A stretch of DNA of 64,000 nucleotides from Devosia psychrophila (GCF_000971275.1 NZ_LAPV01000192.1:18503-82502); one strand, 5' to 3'; positions 20,291 to 30,122 are shown, counted from the first letter of the stretch. Translations and numbers: made by a program. The notes: a model not told the origin generated them from the sequence alone.

Positions 20291-21916
20291 ATGAGCGAGC
20301 GGCCGTCGGTGTTGGCGCCATTCCGGCATGAGACGTTTCGGCTGTTGTGGCTGGCGACGCTGGTGTCGAACCTCGGTGGGCTGGTGCAGTCGGTGGGTGC
20401 CGGCTGGATGATGACCACGCTGACGAGTTCGCACAATATGATCGCGCTGGTGCAGGCCTCGACGACGCTGCCGATCATGGTGTTTTCGATTGCGGCCGGG
20501 GCGTTGGCGGATAATTTCGACCGGCGCACGGTGATGCTCATCGCGCAGCTTGGGATGATGGCGGTGTCAATCGCGCTGGCGGTGTTGGGGCTAATGGGAC
20601 TGCTCAATCCGTGGCTGCTGCTGACTTTTACCTTCCTGATCGGCTGCGGCACGGCGCTGTTCAATCCGTCGTGGCAGGCGTCGATGGGCGATATTGTGCC
20701 GCGCAGTGACCTGCCGGGCGCTATCACGCTCAATGCCATGGGCTTCAACATGATGCGCAGCGTCGGGCCGGCGGTGGGCGGGTTGATCGTGGCGCTCGCG
20801 GGGGCGGCGGCGGCCTTTGCGGTGAATGCGATTTCCTATGTGCCGCTGATTGTGGCGCTGAGCCGCTGGAAGCCCGAGCGGGTGCCGGCGCGGTTGCCGC
20901 GCGAGAATTTCGGCAGCGCGATGTGGGCGGGCATTCGCTATGTGTCGCTTTCGCCTAACCTTACGACGGTGCTGTTTCGCGGCTTCCTGTTCGGCTTTTC
21001 GGCGACGGCTATCCTGGCGCTGTTGCCGTCGGTGGCGGCGGATTATGTGGGCGGCGGGGCGCTGGCCTATGGCACCCTGCTGGGCTGCTTCGGGCTCGGC
21101 GCGATTGGCGGGGCGTTCCTCAATGGTCGCATTCGCGAGCGGTTCAGCAATGAAGTGATCGTGCGGCTGGCCTGTGTTGGCTTTGCGCTGAGCAGCGTGG
21201 CGCTGGGCTACAGCCGCGATCCGCTGCTGAGCCATGTTGCGCTGATCCCGGCAGGCGCCTGCTGGGTGCTGGCGCTATCTCTGTTCAACGTGTCGATCCA
21301 GCTATCTTCACCCCGCTGGGTAGTGGGGCGGGCGCTATCGCTGTACCAGACAGCGACGTTTGGCGGCATGGCGGCGGGTAGCTGGATCTGGGGCCTCTCG
21401 GCAGATGCGATCGGACCGGACATGGCGTTGGCACTGGCCGGGGCGACGATGCTGCTGTGTGCGCTGGTGGGGTTCCGGCTGCCGCTGCCGCAGTTCAATG
21501 CGCTCGATCTAAACCCGCTCAACACGTTCAACGAGCCGGTGCTGAAGCTGGACCTGCGGCCACGCAGCGGGCCGATCATGGTGATGGTGGATTATCAGAT
21601 CGCGCAGGAGGACATCCCGCGGTTCCTCGCGCTGATGGCGGACCGGCGACATATCCGCATTCGCGACGGGGCGCGGCAGTGGGGCCTGCTGCGGGATCTG
21701 GAGCATCCGGAGATTTGGACCGAGACCTATCATGTGCCGACGTGGATCGATTATGTGCGGCATAATCTGAGGCGGACCAAGGCGGATGCGGAGAATATCG
21801 AGCTGCTGCGGGGGTTGCATCGGGGGGCGGACGTGCCGGCGGTAAGGCGGTTTATCGAGCGACAAACGGTGCCGCTGAGCGATGATACGCCGTTGAGGGA
21901 AGTGCCTGAGGTCTAG
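20291..21916 (+). CDS. MFS exporter (EntS/MFS_3 type) with C-terminal ABM-like domain
   Basis: A 541-aa protein. About residues 1-405 are 10-12 transmembrane helices of the MFS_3 type (WLATLVSNLGGLVQSVGAGW, GALADNFDRRTVMLIAQ). The last 110 residues are soluble, with MVMVDYQIAQEDIPRFLALM and EIWTETYHVPTWIDYVRH, resembling the dimeric alpha/beta barrel of antibiotic-biosynthesis-monooxygenase-like proteins. ATG 20291 is taken, with GTG 20288 the alternative. Substrate unknown; efflux of a siderophore or drug is typical for the family. Confidence 0.82.
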   Translation: MSERPSVLAPFRHETFRLLWLATLVSNLGGLVQSVGAGWMMTTLTSSHNMIALVQASTTLPIMVFSIAAGALADNFDRRTVMLIAQLGMMAVSIALAVLGLMGLLNPWLLLTFTFLIGCGTALFNPSWQASMGDIVPRSDLPGAITLNAMGFNMMRSVGPAVGGLIVALAGAAAAFAVNAISYVPLIVALSRWKPERVPARLPRENFGSAMWAGIRYVSLSPNLTTVLFRGFLFGFSATAILALLPSVAADYVGGGALAYGTLLGCFGLGAIGGAFLNGRIRERFSNEVIVRLACVGFALSSVALGYSRDPLLSHVALIPAGACWVLALSLFNVSIQLSSPRWVVGRALSLYQTATFGGMAAGSWIWGLSADAIGPDMALALAGATMLLCALVGFRLPLPQFNALDLNPLNTFNEPVLKLDLRPRSGPIMVMVDYQIAQEDIPRFLALMADRRHIRIRDGARQWGLLRDLEHPEIWTETYHVPTWIDYVRHNLRRTKADAENIELLRGLHRGADVPAVRRFIERQTVPLSDDTPLREVPEV

Positions 21917-22240
21917 CCGACCGATCGGAATTCAGCTGGTGCTGGCCAGGAAATGCCAGTTTCCTGCGCTTCCGGTCCTCACGTACAGAACGTACGCTCC
22001 AGTCCGGTTCTCGGAAGCCGGCATTTTCGGCTCAGCCTGAGCTGAATCTCGACTGGTCCCGGAGTGTCTGGTGAGGAAGAAGGAAGAATACCCCCACCTA
22101 GCCTCCCCCTGAAAAGGGGGAGGGACTTTATCGAGTTTGCCCTCGATAAAGCTAAACTCACCGGCCGGATTTCTTCTCCTTCTCAGGGTATGCTTGCTGG
22201 GGCGGGCTGTGCAAAGCTCGCGGCGGAGGGAGATCGGACT
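21917..22240. other. intergenic region with two palindromes, no gene
   Basis: No convincing coding sequence. It contains a CGTAC-AGAAC-GTACG dyad at 21982-21996 inside a longer set of imperfect inverted repeats (21940-22040), and a perfect CCTCCCCC / GGGGGAGG hairpin at 22102-22123. The first looks like a dispersed intergenic element; open frames through it on both strands are judged spurious. Confidence 0.5.
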
Positions 22241-22678
22241 ATGGCGCTGAAGCGGATGGATAATGTTGGTATTGTTGTTGAGGACCTGGGGGTGACAATC
22301 GAGTTCTTTCGGGAGCTTGGGATGGAGCTTGAGGGGCGGGCGATGGTCGAGGGGGAATGGGCCGGTCGGGTTACCGGGCTTGGCGATCAGCGGGTGGAGA
22401 TTGCCATGATGCGGACGCCGGACGGGCATAGCCGGATCGAGTTTTCCCGCTTCATTGCGCCGGCAGTCGTCGCGGATCACCGCAGGGCACCGGTCAACGC
22501 GCTGGGCTATCTTCGTGTCATGTTCACGGTGGACGACATCGACGACACGCTGGATAGGCTCCGCGCGCGTGGCGCGGAGCTTGTGGGTGAGGTGGTGCAG
22601 TATCAGGACAGCTATCGGCTTTGCTATATTCGCGGGCCTGAAGGGCTGCTTATCGGACTGGCTCAGGAACTTGGCTGA
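22241..22678 (+). CDS. VOC (glyoxalase/dioxygenase superfamily) protein
   Basis: A 145-aa protein with the two beta-alpha-beta-beta-beta modules of the vicinal oxygen chelate fold: RMDNVGIVVEDLGVTIEFF and GYLRVMFTVDDIDDTLDRL, ending YIRGPEGLLIGLAQELG with a metal-ligand Glu. Start at ATG 22241, after GGAGGGAG. The longer frame to 22064 runs through the palindrome and is rejected. Substrate unknown. Confidence 0.8.
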   Translation: MALKRMDNVGIVVEDLGVTIEFFRELGMELEGRAMVEGEWAGRVTGLGDQRVEIAMMRTPDGHSRIEFSRFIAPAVVADHRRAPVNALGYLRVMFTVDDIDDTLDRLRARGAELVGEVVQYQDSYRLCYIRGPEGLLIGLAQELG

Positions 22679-22690
22679 CAAGCAGCGTCT

Positions 22691-23392
22691 TCAGGCGACT
22701 TGGGCGAAGCGTTCGTCGAAGGCGTAGCCGGCGCCGCGGACGGTGCGGATCGGGTCGCTTTCGCGGCCGCGGTTGATGGCGCGACGGAGGCGGCCGATGT
22801 GGACGTCGACGGTGCGCTCGTCGACATAGACGTCATTGCCCCAGACGCCATCGAGCAGTTGTTCGCGCGAATAGACGCGGCCGGGGTGGCGCATCAGGTA
22901 TTCAAGCAGGCGATATTCGGTGGGGCCGAGATGCACGTCGCGGGCGGCGCGGCGGACGCGGTGGGTGGTGCGGTCTAGCTCGAGATCGCCGACCTTGAGG
23001 GCGGCGGTGACGAGGTTCGGATTGGCGCGGCGCAGCAGGGCGTGAATGCGGGCGATCAGTTCGGGCACCGAGAAGGGCTTGACCACATAGTCGTCGGCAC
23101 CGGTGGCAAGACCACGAACTCGCTCTTCTTCTTCGCCTCGGGCGGTGAGCATGATGATCGGGACGCGGGCGGTTTCCTCGCGAGCGCGCAGGCGGCGGCA
23201 CAGTTCGATGCCCGAAATCTCGGGCAGCATCCAGTCGAGCAGGATCAGGTCGGGCAGCTTGTCCTGGATGGCATGCTGGGCTTCGTCGCCGGTCTCTGCT
23301 GTGACGACGCGGAAGCCCTCGGCTTCGAGATTGTAGCGCAGCAGGATGGCGATATCGCCTTCGTCTTCAACGACGAGAATGGTCGCGGGCAT
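22691..23392 (-). CDS. phoB: phosphate regulon response regulator PhoB
   Basis: A 233-aa OmpR-family regulator. The receiver domain shows VVEDEGD, the phospho-acceptor Asp in LILLDWMLPE and Lys in VVKPFSVPEL; the C-terminal winged helix has EYRLLEYLMRHPGRVYSREQ and RTVRGAGYAFDE. It is the last gene of the pst-phoU-phoB set, 144 bases after phoU. No phoR is found in this cluster. Confidence 0.93.
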   Translation of the reverse strand: MPATILVVEDEGDIAILLRYNLEAEGFRVVTAETGDEAQHAIQDKLPDLILLDWMLPEISGIELCRRLRAREETARVPIIMLTARGEEEERVRGLATGADDYVVKPFSVPELIARIHALLRRANPNLVTAALKVGDLELDRTTHRVRRAARDVHLGPTEYRLLEYLMRHPGRVYSREQLLDGVWGNDVYVDERTVDVHIGRLRRAINRGRESDPIRTVRGAGYAFDERFAQVA

Positions 23393-23435
23393 GGGGGAGC
23401 TCCCATTAGGCCGGCTCGCCGGCGTTCGGATTGTA

Positions 23436-23521
23436 ACTCCCTCCCTTGAGGGAAGGGCTGGGGAGGGGGTGGTTTAGTGGGTCACTGATGGACCCCCTCC
23501 CCTTAAGGGGAGGGGAGGGAA
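23436..23521. repeat. compound GGGGAGGGGG palindrome between phoU and phoB
   Basis: Arms GGGGAGGGGG (23461-23470) and CCCCCTCCCC (23494-23503) are perfect inverted repeats, flanked by two smaller hairpins (CCCTCCC..., CCCCTCCCCTTAAGGGGAGG). The structure is much larger than at 20116 and 22102 but of the same family. It could act on phoU-phoB read-through. Confidence 0.65.
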
Positions 23522-23536
23522 GGAACCGTTGGTTCC

Positions 23537-24238
23537 TCAGATCTTGATCTGGGTGCGGAGCAGGTCCTGGTCGTCGCTGGTGAGCTGCTTGCCGGTCTGC
23601 AGGTAGTAGGCGCGTTCGGCGATGTTGGTCGCGTGGTCGCCGATGCGTTCGAGGCTCTTGGCGCAGAACAGCAGGTGAGTGCAGGCGGTAATGTTGCGCG
23701 GATCTTCCATCATGTAGGTGAGGAGTTCGCGGAACAGCGAGGTGTGCATGGCATCGACTTCGTCGTCGCGATTGCAGACTTCGATGGCGGCAGCGGCATC
23801 GCGGTTAGAATAGGCGTCGAGCGCGTCCTTGATCTGGCGCAGCACCAAGGCAGTCATGTTCTTGACGCCATTGTAGAAGGTGGGCTGCAGCGTCATGCCT
23901 TCGAGCTTGAGCGACCGGCGGGCCAGTTGCTTGGCCATATCGCCGACGCGCTCCAGATCGGATGCGACGTGGATGGCGGTTACGATGGCGCGAAGATCGC
24001 TGGCCATTGGCTGGCGGCGGGCGATCATCGAGACAGCCATGTCGTCGATGCGGCGCTGCATGTCGTCGATGCGCTGGTCGGCTATGATGGTGACGTCGGC
24101 CAGCTCGCGATCGAGCTTGAGCAGCGACTTGGTGCCATTCTCGATGGCGACCTCGACCTGGCCGCCCATTTCGGCGATGGCCTGGGCGAGGGCGACGAGT
24201 TCGTCATTGTAGGACGAGACGATATGTTCGGTAGCCAT
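23537..24238 (-). CDS. phoU: phosphate transport system regulator PhoU
   Basis: A 233-aa all-helical protein of two PhoU repeats; IADQRIDDMQRRIDDMAVSM and LERIGDHATNIAERAYYLQT carry the metal-binding acidic motifs. ATG 24238 follows AGAGGA; a longer frame to 24553 reads across pstB and is rejected. PhoU links the Pst transporter to PhoR/PhoB signalling. Confidence 0.93.
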   Translation of the reverse strand: MATEHIVSSYNDELVALAQAIAEMGGQVEVAIENGTKSLLKLDRELADVTIIADQRIDDMQRRIDDMAVSMIARRQPMASDLRAIVTAIHVASDLERVGDMAKQLARRSLKLEGMTLQPTFYNGVKNMTALVLRQIKDALDAYSNRDAAAAIEVCNRDDEVDAMHTSLFRELLTYMMEDPRNITACTHLLFCAKSLERIGDHATNIAERAYYLQTGKQLTSDDQDLLRTQIKI

Positions 24239-24318
24239 TGCGTAAATCCTCTTGTCCTCTTTGTCGCGAAATCGAACCGCAAAACCGGAAGACCACTTTT
24301 GCTGATGACGCTCCGGAC

Positions 24319-25155
24319 TTAACCGATGCGGCCCATGATGTAATCCTGGGTCTGCTTGTTGACCGGGTTGGTGAAGATGTCTTCGGTGACACCTTCTTCG
24401 ATCAGATTGCCCAGGTGGAAGAAGGCCGTCTTCTGGGAGACGCGGGCGGCCTGCTGCATCGAGTGGGTCACGATGACGATGGTGTAGTTCTCGCGCAATT
24501 CGTCGATCAGCTCTTCGATGATGGCAGTGGCAATCGGGTCGAGAGCCGAGCAAGGCTCATCCATCAAGATAACTTCAGGGCCGACGGCGATGGCGCGGGC
24601 AATGCAGAGACGCTGCTGCTGGCCGCCGGAAAGCCCGGTGCCTGGCTCGTTGAGGCGATCCTTGACCTCTTCGAACAGGCCAGCCTTGCGGAGCGAGGAA
24701 ACGACGATCTCGTCGAGATCGGTCTTGTTGCGTGCCAGGCCGTGGATTTTCGGGCCATAGGCGACGTTTTCATAGATCGACTTGGGGAACGGATTTGGCT
24801 TTTGGAACACCATGCCGATGCGGGCACGCAGTTCGACCACGTCGAGGGCAGGATCATAGATGTCCTCGCCGTCAAGCTTGATCGTGCCGCCGACCTTGGC
24901 GCCCTCGATGGTGTCGTTCATGCGGTTGATGCAACGCAGGAACGTCGACTTGCCGCAACCCGAAGGTCCGATAAAGGAGGTCACGGCGCGATCCGGAATC
25001 TGGATCGAGATGCCATGCAGGGCCTGCTTCTGGCCATAGTGGACGGTAACGTCCTTGGCGGTCAGGCGGATCGGACGTTCGAGAAGATCGGTCGGGTTCA
25101 TTGTGGAATTCACTGATTGCTGAGTCATCTTAACCTTGCCGGCGACCATATCCAT
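24319..25155 (-). CDS. pstB: phosphate ABC transporter ATP-binding protein PstB
   Basis: A 278-aa ABC ATPase. Walker [10 protein letters not shown], signature [17 protein letters not shown], Walker [14 protein letters not shown], and the switch His in [15 protein letters not shown] 25155 is preceded by AAGGA at 8 bases. Energises PstC-PstA for high-affinity phosphate import. Confidence 0.96.
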   Translation of the reverse strand: MDMVAGKVKMTQQSVNSTMNPTDLLERPIRLTAKDVTVHYGQKQALHGISIQIPDRAVTSFIGPSGCGKSTFLRCINRMNDTIEGAKVGGTIKLDGEDIYDPALDVVELRARIGMVFQKPNPFPKSIYENVAYGPKIHGLARNKTDLDEIVVSSLRKAGLFEEVKDRLNEPGTGLSGGQQQRLCIARAIAVGPEVILMDEPCSALDPIATAIIEELIDELRENYTIVIVTHSMQQAARVSQKTAFFHLGNLIEEGVTEDIFTNPVNKQTQDYIMGRIG

Positions 25156-25175
25156 TTGACGTGTCCTTTTTCTAG

Positions 25176-26540
25176 CTATGCGCGCTTTTCGAGGCGCGAG
25201 CGCAGGTAGATGGCGACGCCGTTGAGGCAGATCATCACGGCGAGAAGGACCATGATGGCGGCGGCGGTGCGGGGTTCAAAGAAGTTGCGGTTTTCATTGC
25301 CCTGCCAGAGATAAATCTGGACGGGGAGAGCGGTAGCCTGATCGAACGGGCTGGTAGGAACCTGGGCGACGAAGGCTTTCATGCCGATGAGCAGGAGCGG
25401 AGCGGTTTCGCCCAGAGCGTGGGCGATACCGAGGATGGTAGCGGTAAGGATCGAGGGGAAGGTGACCGGCAGCACATGGTGGAACACCATCTGCGTCTTG
25501 GATGCACCCATGCCGAGCGCCGCCTGGCGCAGGGACGGGGAGACGCCAAGCAGAGCACCGCGGGTGGCGATGATGATGGTGGGCAGCGTCATCAGCGTCA
25601 GCACCAGGCCACCAACGATAGGGGCCGAGATAGGCAGGTGCATGTAGTTGATGAAGGCAGCCGCGCCGAGCAGACCGAAAACGATGGAGGGCACGGCGGC
25701 GAGGTTGTTGATATTGACTTCGATGAAGTCGGTGAGCCGCGACTTCGGCGCGAATTCCTCAAGGTAGACGGCGGCGGCGACGCCGATTGGCACGGCAAGG
25801 GCGACCACGATCAGCATCATCCACAGGGTGCCGACAAAAGCACCGAGCAGGCCAGCAGAAGCGGGAGCGGCGCGGCTATCGACATTGGTAAAGATCGACC
25901 ACGAGAAGCCGTTCGAGATGGTGCCGTTTTCGACCAGGGTGTCGATCAGGGTACGGGCAGGGGCTGCCAATTGCTGCTGGGCGTCGCCGAGCGAGCGGTC
26001 GATATTGCCCTTGATCCAGTTGGTGGCGTTGGCCGAGGCGAGAACATCGACATCGACGGTCTGGCCAAGCAGGGCCGGGTTTTCCACGAACAGCGCGCGG
26101 ATGCGGTGACGTGCATCGGTCTCGGGAATGGTCAGCAACGTGCGGCTGTCGATATCGAGGCCGGCAGGCGCGGCGGCCCGCATAGCCTGCTCGACAATGG
26201 TGTTCCAGTTGAGCAGGGCGACTTCGCGCTGCCACCCGAGGTTGGCCGCGTTGTATTCGGCCTCGGAAGTGAAGTCGGCACGGGCCGGTGCAGGGCCGAC
26301 CTCGATCACTGCGGGATCGAAGGTGACGGTCAGGTGCAGGTTTGACTGCGTGAAGGCCGGGATGCCCTTGCGGCCGATATCGATGAACAGCAGGGCAACG
26401 AATCCGAGTGCCATGACGATGGCGGCAAGACCAAGACCGCGGAAGATGGCCTCGCTCATGTGGCGGCGGCGAAGGCCGGCGCGAACGAGCTTGGTGCGTT
26501 CCAGGGAGGCTGCGTGGGTGTTGGAGAGAGTATCGGTCAT
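25176..26540 (-). CDS. pstA: phosphate ABC transporter permease PstA
   Basis: A 454-aa permease, longer than the E. coli protein (about 300) because of a periplasmic segment of about 160 residues after the first helix, a known feature of alphaproteobacterial PstA. The C-terminal half holds the BPD transmembrane domain with the coupling helix region [20 protein letters not shown]. It begins 2 bases after the pstC stop codon. Confidence 0.93.
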   Translation of the reverse strand: MTDTLSNTHAASLERTKLVRAGLRRRHMSEAIFRGLGLAAIVMALGFVALLFIDIGRKGIPAFTQSNLHLTVTFDPAVIEVGPAPARADFTSEAEYNAANLGWQREVALLNWNTIVEQAMRAAAPAGLDIDSRTLLTIPETDARHRIRALFVENPALLGQTVDVDVLASANATNWIKGNIDRSLGDAQQQLAAPARTLIDTLVENGTISNGFSWSIFTNVDSRAAPASAGLLGAFVGTLWMMLIVVALAVPIGVAAAVYLEEFAPKSRLTDFIEVNINNLAAVPSIVFGLLGAAAFINYMHLPISAPIVGGLVLTLMTLPTIIIATRGALLGVSPSLRQAALGMGASKTQMVFHHVLPVTFPSILTATILGIAHALGETAPLLLIGMKAFVAQVPTSPFDQATALPVQIYLWQGNENRNFFEPRTAAAIMVLLAVMICLNGVAIYLRSRLEKRA

Positions 26541-26542
26541 GG

Positions 26543-27919
26543 CTATTCGTACTGCTCCCGGAAGCGGCGGACAATATAGAGGGCAACGACGTTGAGGCAG
26601 AGGGTGATGACGAAGAGCGTCAGGCCCAGGGCGAAGCCGACCAGCGATTGGGGACCGGCGAAATCGGTATCGCCGGTGAGCTGGTTGACAATGGAGACGG
26701 TGATGGTGGCGACGGGCTCGAACGGATTGCCGCGCAGGACCGGGCTGTTGCCGGCGGCCAGCACGACGATCATGGTTTCGCCGATGGCGCGGCTGACGGC
26801 CAGCAGGAAGGCGCCGACGATGCCGGGGAGGGCGGCGGGCAGCAGCACGTTACGAATGGTCTCGGACTTGGTGGCGCCAAGGCCATAGGCGCCGTCGCGC
26901 AGGGTGCGCGGCACCTGGTTAAGAATGTCATCGGAGAGCGAGGACACGAAGGGAATGATCATGATGCCCATGACCACGCCGGCGGTTAGCGCGCTGGTAG
27001 CGTTGATCGAGAGACCGACCAGGTTGCCAAGATCACGCAGGAAGGGCCCCACGGTGACCAGCGCGAAGAAGCCGAAGACGATTGTGGGAATGCCAGCAAG
27101 GATTTCGATCATCGGCTTGGCAACGGCGCGCAGGCGAGGATGGGCATACTGGCTGAGGTAGATGGCGGCCATCAGGCCGACCGGGACGGCCACCAGCATG
27201 GCAATGACGGTGATCATCAGCGTGCCGGTCAGCAGCGGCAGCAGGCCGTAGCTACCCCAATTGCCAGCGGTGCCGGCGTTGTTGGGGTTCCAGACCGTGC
27301 CGAAGAAGAAGTCCAGCGGGTTGATAAATGTGAAGAACTTATAGGCCTCGGTAACCAGCGAAGCGACGATGCCTACGGTGGTCAGGATGGCAACGGCAGA
27401 GCAGGCGAGCAGCGCGATATTGATGACGCGCTCGACCGCATTGCGGGCACGAAGGCGGGCCGTGACCCGGCTGCGGGCATAGATCAGGGCGGCGCCACCG
27501 GCAACGGCGGCCACCAGTAGCACGCCCACAAAGGTCAGCATCTGGAACGAGCGCAGGGCATCGCCAGCGGACTGCTCGAACGGCTGGATTTCGCCGGTCA
27601 CGCCATAGCCGGAGGCCAGGGCATCGATGCGGGTGATGGTGCCATTAAGGCCGGTCTGGTCGAGGCCCAGCAGAATATCCTGCGGGATCTGGGAGACCGT
27701 GTAGCTGTGGGTCAGATCGCCACCGAACCAGGCCCAGAGGGCGAGGATCGCCAGGGCGGGCAGCATGGCCCAGATGGCGACGTAGGAGCCATGATATTGC
27801 GGGCGGGAGTGAACCTTGACGCCATCGGCGGTCACGAGATTGCGGCTGCGAGACCAGCCAGACTGGTAGGATACACCCAGCAGCACCAGAAGCAATGCGG
27901 CTACGATCAAGGCATTCAT
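26543..27919 (-). CDS. pstC: phosphate ABC transporter permease PstC
   Basis: A 458-aa permease. Like PstA it has an extended N-terminal periplasmic section, then the transmembrane domain with GLGATKSETIRNVLLPAALP as the coupling motif. Separated from pstS by 61 bases containing a perfect hairpin. Forms the membrane channel with PstA. Confidence 0.93.
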   Translation of the reverse strand: MNALIVAALLLVLLGVSYQSGWSRSRNLVTADGVKVHSRPQYHGSYVAIWAMLPALAILALWAWFGGDLTHSYTVSQIPQDILLGLDQTGLNGTITRIDALASGYGVTGEIQPFEQSAGDALRSFQMLTFVGVLLVAAVAGGAALIYARSRVTARLRARNAVERVINIALLACSAVAILTTVGIVASLVTEAYKFFTFINPLDFFFGTVWNPNNAGTAGNWGSYGLLPLLTGTLMITVIAMLVAVPVGLMAAIYLSQYAHPRLRAVAKPMIEILAGIPTIVFGFFALVTVGPFLRDLGNLVGLSINATSALTAGVVMGIMIIPFVSSLSDDILNQVPRTLRDGAYGLGATKSETIRNVLLPAALPGIVGAFLLAVSRAIGETMIVVLAAGNSPVLRGNPFEPVATITVSIVNQLTGDTDFAGPQSLVGFALGLTLFVITLCLNVVALYIVRRFREQYE

Positions 27920-27948
27920 GGGACGCGCCCCCGCGGAGGAAAGAAGAT

Positions 27949-27972
27949 GGGCCGCGCTTTTCAGCGCGGCCC
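27949..27972 (-). promoter_or_regulatory. hairpin between pstS and pstC
   Basis: Perfect 10-bp stem GGGCCGCGCT / AGCGCGGCCC with loop TTTC, just downstream of pstS on the minus strand. No long T-run follows, so it more likely attenuates or protects the pstS mRNA end, giving more binding protein than permease, as is common in pst operons. Confidence 0.65.
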
Positions 27973-27980
27973 GGGTCGAT

Positions 27981-29003
27981 TTACTTAGCGCCGGCTTCGA
28001 AAGAAGCCAGAACTTCAGCGGTCTTGTCGGCTGCCTGAGGGATCAGGCCAGCGGCTTCGAGTGTGCCACCGGCACCTGAAGTCTGCTCGGACAGGAAGAA
28101 CTGTACGTATTCTTCGATGCCGGGGACGACGCCGATGTGCTGGCCCTTGACGTAGAAGAACAGTGGGCGCGAGACGGGGTATTCACCGGCAGCAACGGTT
28201 TCAGCCGACGGCAGGATGCCGTTGACGGTAGCAACCTTGAGCGAGTCGGTGTTCTGCTCGTAGAACGACAGGCCGAACACGCCGACTGTCTCGGGGTTGC
28301 TGGTCAGGCGAGCCAGAGTCTCGGTGTAGTCGCCCGAGATCTCGATAACCACGTCCTGACGGAATGTGGTGGTGGCCGCTTTCTTCTCGTCGTCGGTCAG
28401 GCCTTCAGGAAGACCGGCTTCTTCAGCGCCAGCATCGACGACTTCGAGCTGGAACACTTCACGGGTGCCGTGATTGGTGCCGGGGATAGCGAGCGAGATG
28501 GCCTGGTCGGGGAGCGCAGCGTCGATCTCGGACCACTTGGTATAGGGATTGTCGACCAGAGCGCCATCAACCATGACCTGGGCGGCGATTGCCTTGTAAA
28601 CCTGGATCGGGGTCAGTGCGAAGTCTGGGCCCGACGAGGACGAAGCAAACACGATGCCGTCGTAGCCGAACTGGACTTCACGAACGTCGGTCACGCCAGC
28701 GGCGGTGCAAGCCTCGAGTTCGCTGTCCTTGATCTTGCGCGAAGCGTTCGCGATGTCGATCGTGTTGTCGCCAACACCTTCACAGAACTGCTTCAGACCG
28801 CCGCCGGTGCCGCCCGAACCAACAACCGGAGTGTTGAATTCTGGGAAAGCAGCGCTGAACTCTTCAGCAACGATCGAAGCGAAAGGCAGCACGGTGGACG
28901 AGCCAGCGATCTGGATGGTGTCACGCGACTGGGCGAAAGCAGCGGTGGTGCCGAAGGCGGCGAGCGCGATTACGGCAGCACTGGCGTAGAGTGCGATCTT
29001 CAT
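27981..29003 (-). CDS. pstS: periplasmic phosphate-binding protein PstS
   Basis: A 340-aa protein with a signal peptide (AAFAQS cleavage around residue 25) and the binding-protein core: IQIAGSSTVLPFASIVAEEF, VGSGGTGGGLKQFCEG and SRKIKDSE, which carry phosphate-binding residues. First gene of the pst operon, with Pho boxes about 100 bases upstream. Confidence 0.95.
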   Translation of the reverse strand: MKIALYASAAVIALAAFGTTAAFAQSRDTIQIAGSSTVLPFASIVAEEFSAAFPEFNTPVVGSGGTGGGLKQFCEGVGDNTIDIANASRKIKDSELEACTAAGVTDVREVQFGYDGIVFASSSSGPDFALTPIQVYKAIAAQVMVDGALVDNPYTKWSEIDAALPDQAISLAIPGTNHGTREVFQLEVVDAGAEEAGLPEGLTDDEKKAATTTFRQDVVIEISGDYTETLARLTSNPETVGVFGLSFYEQNTDSLKVATVNGILPSAETVAAGEYPVSRPLFFYVKGQHIGVVPGIEEYVQFFLSEQTSGAGGTLEAAGLIPQAADKTAEVLASFEAGAK

Positions 29004-29104
29004 GGGGAGTTCCCTTTTTACGAATTCAGTTCAAACCTGGCCGGCCTTTGGGGCTGTTCTCGCCCCTGTCCTGCCTTTGACGAGGGGGACCATATGGGGG
29101 CCAC

Positions 29105-29144
29105 GCGACAGTTTTATTGCTGTTTCATGACGCGTTTGTGACAA
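29105..29144 (-). promoter_or_regulatory. double Pho box upstream of pstS
   Basis: On the minus strand there are four 7-mers separated by exactly 4 bases: TTGTCAC, GCGTCAT, CAGCAAT, CTGTCGC, with A-rich spacers. This is the 11-bp periodicity of PhoB direct repeats (consensus CTGTCAT-N4-CTGTCAT). It lies 102 bases from the pstS ATG. The rest of the 29004-29366 gap shows nothing else clear. Confidence 0.8.
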
Positions 29145-29366
29145 GTTAATGCATTGAAATGATTGAGCTGTTTGCGGAATAAACCGGCTCAAAGGGTCAA
29201 TTATGACTCTGGAATGTGACATTCGGGCGGACTCGCACGGACTCCTGCTCAGGTCGCTGCAGGTGGGCAAAGGGCGGCTGCTACGAGCCCCAGCCGCGGA
29301 ATCGATGCGCCAGGATCAAGCTTAGGCCGGGTTTATGACAGGCATGCATCGGTCCGGCAGAGGGCA

Positions 29367-30122
29367 TCAGCGCAGCAGGGGGCGGACCTCGGCCTGGACC
29401 TTGCGCATCAGCGGCAGGAAATTGGCGATCATGTGCGAGGTGGAGGCGCGCGCCGACTGGGCACCGATATTGAGAGCGGCGACGGTCTGGCCCTGGGCAT
29501 TGAACAGCGGCACCGCGATGGAACAGAGGCCGAGTTCAAGCTCCTCGTCGATCACTGCGAAACCCTGTGCGGCGACGACGGCAAGTTCGGTGATGAGCGA
29601 GGGCAGGTCGGCTTTGGTTTTTTCCGTATAGGCGATGCGGTCGGAGCGCTCGAGCACGTCGCGGGCGACAGCAGCGGGCATGGCGGCGAGCAGGATGCGG
29701 CCCATCGAGGTGCAATAGGCGGGCAGGCGCGCGCCGGCGCCGAGATTGATCGACATTACGCGACGATATGAAGCGCGGGCGATATAGAGAATTTCGGTGC
29801 CATCGAGCACGGCTGCCGACGAGCTTTCGTTGATCTGGCCGGACAGCTCTTCGAGGAAGGGCTGGATCAGCCGCGGCAGCGGCGTGGCAGCGAGATAGGA
29901 ATGGCCCAGATTGAGCACGCGTGGGGTGAGGCGGAAGAATTTGCCGTCGTAGTTGGCGTAGCCGAGATGGGTCAGTGTCAGCAGGCAGCGACGGGCAGTT
30001 GCGCGCTCGAGGCCGGTCCGATTGGCGACGTCGGTGATCGACTGGCTGGCGTGTTCCTCATCGAAGCACTCGATGACCGAGAGCCCCTTGACCAGGCCAT
30101 TGATGATATCGCCTTCGCGCAT
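29367..30122 (-). CDS. IclR-family transcriptional regulator (PcaR/PobR-like)
   Basis: A 251-aa regulator. An N-terminal winged HTH (SITDVANRTGLERATARRCL, about residues 27-46) is followed by the IclR effector domain with YRRVMSINLGAGARLPAYCT and GFAVIDEELELGLCSIAVP. ATG 30122 sits after GGGAGAAG. PcaR/PobR-type members control aromatic catabolism; no catabolic target lies nearby in the window. Confidence 0.85.
   Translation of the reverse strand: MREGDIINGLVKGLSVIECFDEEHASQSITDVANRTGLERATARRCLLTLTHLGYANYDGKFFRLTPRVLNLGHSYLAATPLPRLIQPFLEELSGQINESSSAAVLDGTEILYIARASYRRVMSINLGAGARLPAYCTSMGRILLAAMPAAVARDVLERSDRIAYTEKTKADLPSLITELAVVAAQGFAVIDEELELGLCSIAVPLFNAQGQTVAALNIGAQSARASTSHMIANFLPLMRKVQAEVRPLLR

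Noticed and set aside
21932..22681. Open frames of 249 and 204 codons across the 21.9-22.7 kb region
   Set aside because: Minus-strand frame is antisense to the VOC gene and crosses the palindromes; the long plus-strand frame is the VOC gene with an unlikely upstream start.
24239..24553. Long N-terminal extension of PhoU
   Set aside because: It overlaps pstB in another frame and lacks the PhoU pattern; ATG 24238 with AGAGGA is used.
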